Below are positions 5,203 through 6,036 of a stretch of 6,036 bases of DNA, piece after piece (within the stretch, counting starts at the first letter, position 1; each line of letters starts with the position of its first letter). The position numbers were made by a program, and so were the translations under genes. Source of the DNA: an uncultured Eubacteriales bacterium (GTDB lineage: Bacteria > Bacillota > Clostridia > Oscillospirales > Oscillospiraceae); assembly GCA_900321335.1 (NCBI GenBank), contig ONVR01000022.1:1-6036 (forward strand), in the 5' to 3' direction. The notes beneath the pieces were generated by a model. It did not search any database. It saw only the letters and a program-made list of their open reading frames with translations, and was not told the DNA's origin.

Positions 5203-6036
5203 GGTTTGGCTCGTAGGCGCGGGACCCTCGGACGTGGGATTGCTCACGGTCAAGGGCAAGCAGGTGCTGGAGCAGGCGGAGGTGGTGGTCTACGACGCTC
5301 TGGTGGGCGCCGGGATCATGGCTCTGATCCCCCCGGAGGCGGAGCGGATCAACGCGGGCAAACGCGCCAGCCATCATATCATCAAGCAGGAGATCACCAA
5401 TCAGATCCTGCTGGAAAAGGCCCTGGAGGGAAAGCGTGTGGTGCGCCTCAAGGGAGGCGACCCCTTCCTGTTCGGCCGGGGCGGCGAGGAGCTGGAGCTG
5501 CTCAGCGAGCACGGGGTGGAGTACGAGGTGGTCCCCGGCGTCACGTCGGCCATCTCCGTTCCGGCCTATAACGGGATCCCCGTGACCCACCGGGATTACT
5601 GCTCCTCGGTACATATCATCACGGGCCACCAGAAGGCCGACGAGCCCCTGAAGATCAATTTCAAGGCCCTCAAGGACACGGGGGGCACCCTGGTGTTTCT
5701 CATGGGACTGACGGCGGTGAAGAACATCTGCGCGGGCCTGCTGGAGGCGGGTATGCGCCCGGATATGCCGGCGGCGGTGCTCCAGAAGGGCACCACCTCG
5801 GAGCAGCGGGCCGTGGTGGCGGATCTGGCCACCCTGCCGGAGCGGGTGAAGCAGGCGAAGATCGAGCCGCCCGCCATCATCGTGGTGGGGAAGGTCTGCG
5901 CCCTCCACGAGAAATTTGCCTGGTTTGAAAAGCTGCCCCTGTTCGGCCTGCGGGTGGCCGTGACGCGGCCCCGGGACCGGGCGACCACCCTGTCCGACCG
6001 GCTGCGCGAGCTGGGGGCACAGGTCATTGAGATGCC
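5192..6036 (+). CDS. cobA-hemD: Uroporphyrinogen-III C-methyltransferase fused to uroporphyrinogen-III synthase (CobA-HemD), 3' end missing
   Basis: The open frame runs from ATG 5192 to the window edge with no stop, 281 residues visible. The N-terminal part (about 1-245) is a complete SAM-dependent methyltransferase turning uroporphyrinogen III into precorrin-2. Motifs: VGAGPSDVGLLTVKG (8-22), VVYDALVG (32-39), RLKGGDPFLFGRGGEE (85-100), VPGVTSAISVPAYNGIPVTHR (starts 114), SVHIITGH (139-146), FLMGL (169-173), QKGTTSEQ (198-205) and PPAIIVVGKV (226-235). After a short linker (FAWFEKLPLFG), LRVAVTRPRDRATTLSDRL (253-271) matches the start of the HemD fold, which makes uroporphyrinogen III from the HemC product. 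The fused enzyme would thus perform two successive steps. In VGAGPSD a Ser replaces the common Gly of GPGD. Similar fusions are known in Clostridia, with Clostridium josui as my remembered example. The HemD call rests on about 33 residues; a stand-alone truncated HemD start cannot be ruled out. Confidence 0.93.
   Translation, partial: MAGKVWLVGAGPSDVGLLTVKGKQVLEQAEVVVYDALVGAGIMALIPPEAERINAGKRASHHIIKQEITNQILLEKALEGKRVVRLKGGDPFLFGRGGEELELLSEHGVEYEVVPGVTSAISVPAYNGIPVTHRDYCSSVHIITGHQKADEPLKINFKALKDTGGTLVFLMGLTAVKNICAGLLEAGMRPDMPAAVLQKGTTSEQRAVVADLATLPERVKQAKIEPPAIIVVGKVCALHEKFAWFEKLPLFGLRVAVTRPRDRATTLSDRLRELGAQVIEM

Noticed and set aside
4282..5259. Minus-strand open frame (325 codons) antisense to hemC
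   Set aside because: It mirrors hemC almost exactly, has no recognisable motif, and hemC itself is certain.
5120..5908. Minus-strand open frame antisense to cobA-hemD, plus a plus-strand frame at 5206-5571
   Set aside because: Both are alternate frames of the cobA methyltransferase, whose own frame has no stop and carries all family motifs.

Overview
This window is one continuous run of plus-strand genes for making tetrapyrroles and cobalamin (vitamin B12). Seven genes occupy almost every base. In order they are: cbiA (5' end missing), cbiB, cbiC, hemA, a short precorrin-2 dehydrogenase (sirC/cysG-N type), hemC, and a cobA-hemD fusion that runs off the right edge. The largest gap between genes is 22 bases. 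Four of the six junctions are overlaps of 4, 14, 4 and 11 bases. I see no terminator, riboswitch, tRNA, mobile element, CRISPR array or long repeat. All this points to one polycistronic, translationally coupled operon that continues past both ends.

The DNA is GC-rich with mostly G/C third codon positions, and every complete gene start has a good Shine-Dalgarno sequence. Three things suggest a GC-rich, anaerobic member of the Clostridia, for example the Oscillospiraceae: the cbi (anaerobic-type) gene set, the order hemA - short sirC - hemC - cobA/hemD, and strong GGAGG-type ribosome sites. This is an inference from gene order and composition; no species can be named from the window.

The genes make sense together. 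HemA starts the C5 pathway by reducing glutamyl-tRNA. HemC makes hydroxymethylbilane. The HemD part of the fusion would close it to uroporphyrinogen III, and the CobA part methylates that to precorrin-2. The SirC-like enzyme oxidises precorrin-2 to sirohydrochlorin, the entry compound for the anaerobic cobalamin branch. CbiC then acts at the end of corrin ring building, CbiA amidates the a and c side chains, and CbiB attaches the aminopropanol arm. Genes needed for the route but not visible include hemL, hemB, a cobalt chelatase (cbiK/cbiX) and most ring methylases; they may lie outside the window.

I did not find a new kind of system. The points worth a second look are fine-grained: an unusual NADPH-site segment in HemA, an altered cofactor-binding motif in HemC, a one-domain SirC, and a possible internal promoter in an AT-rich patch of cbiA.
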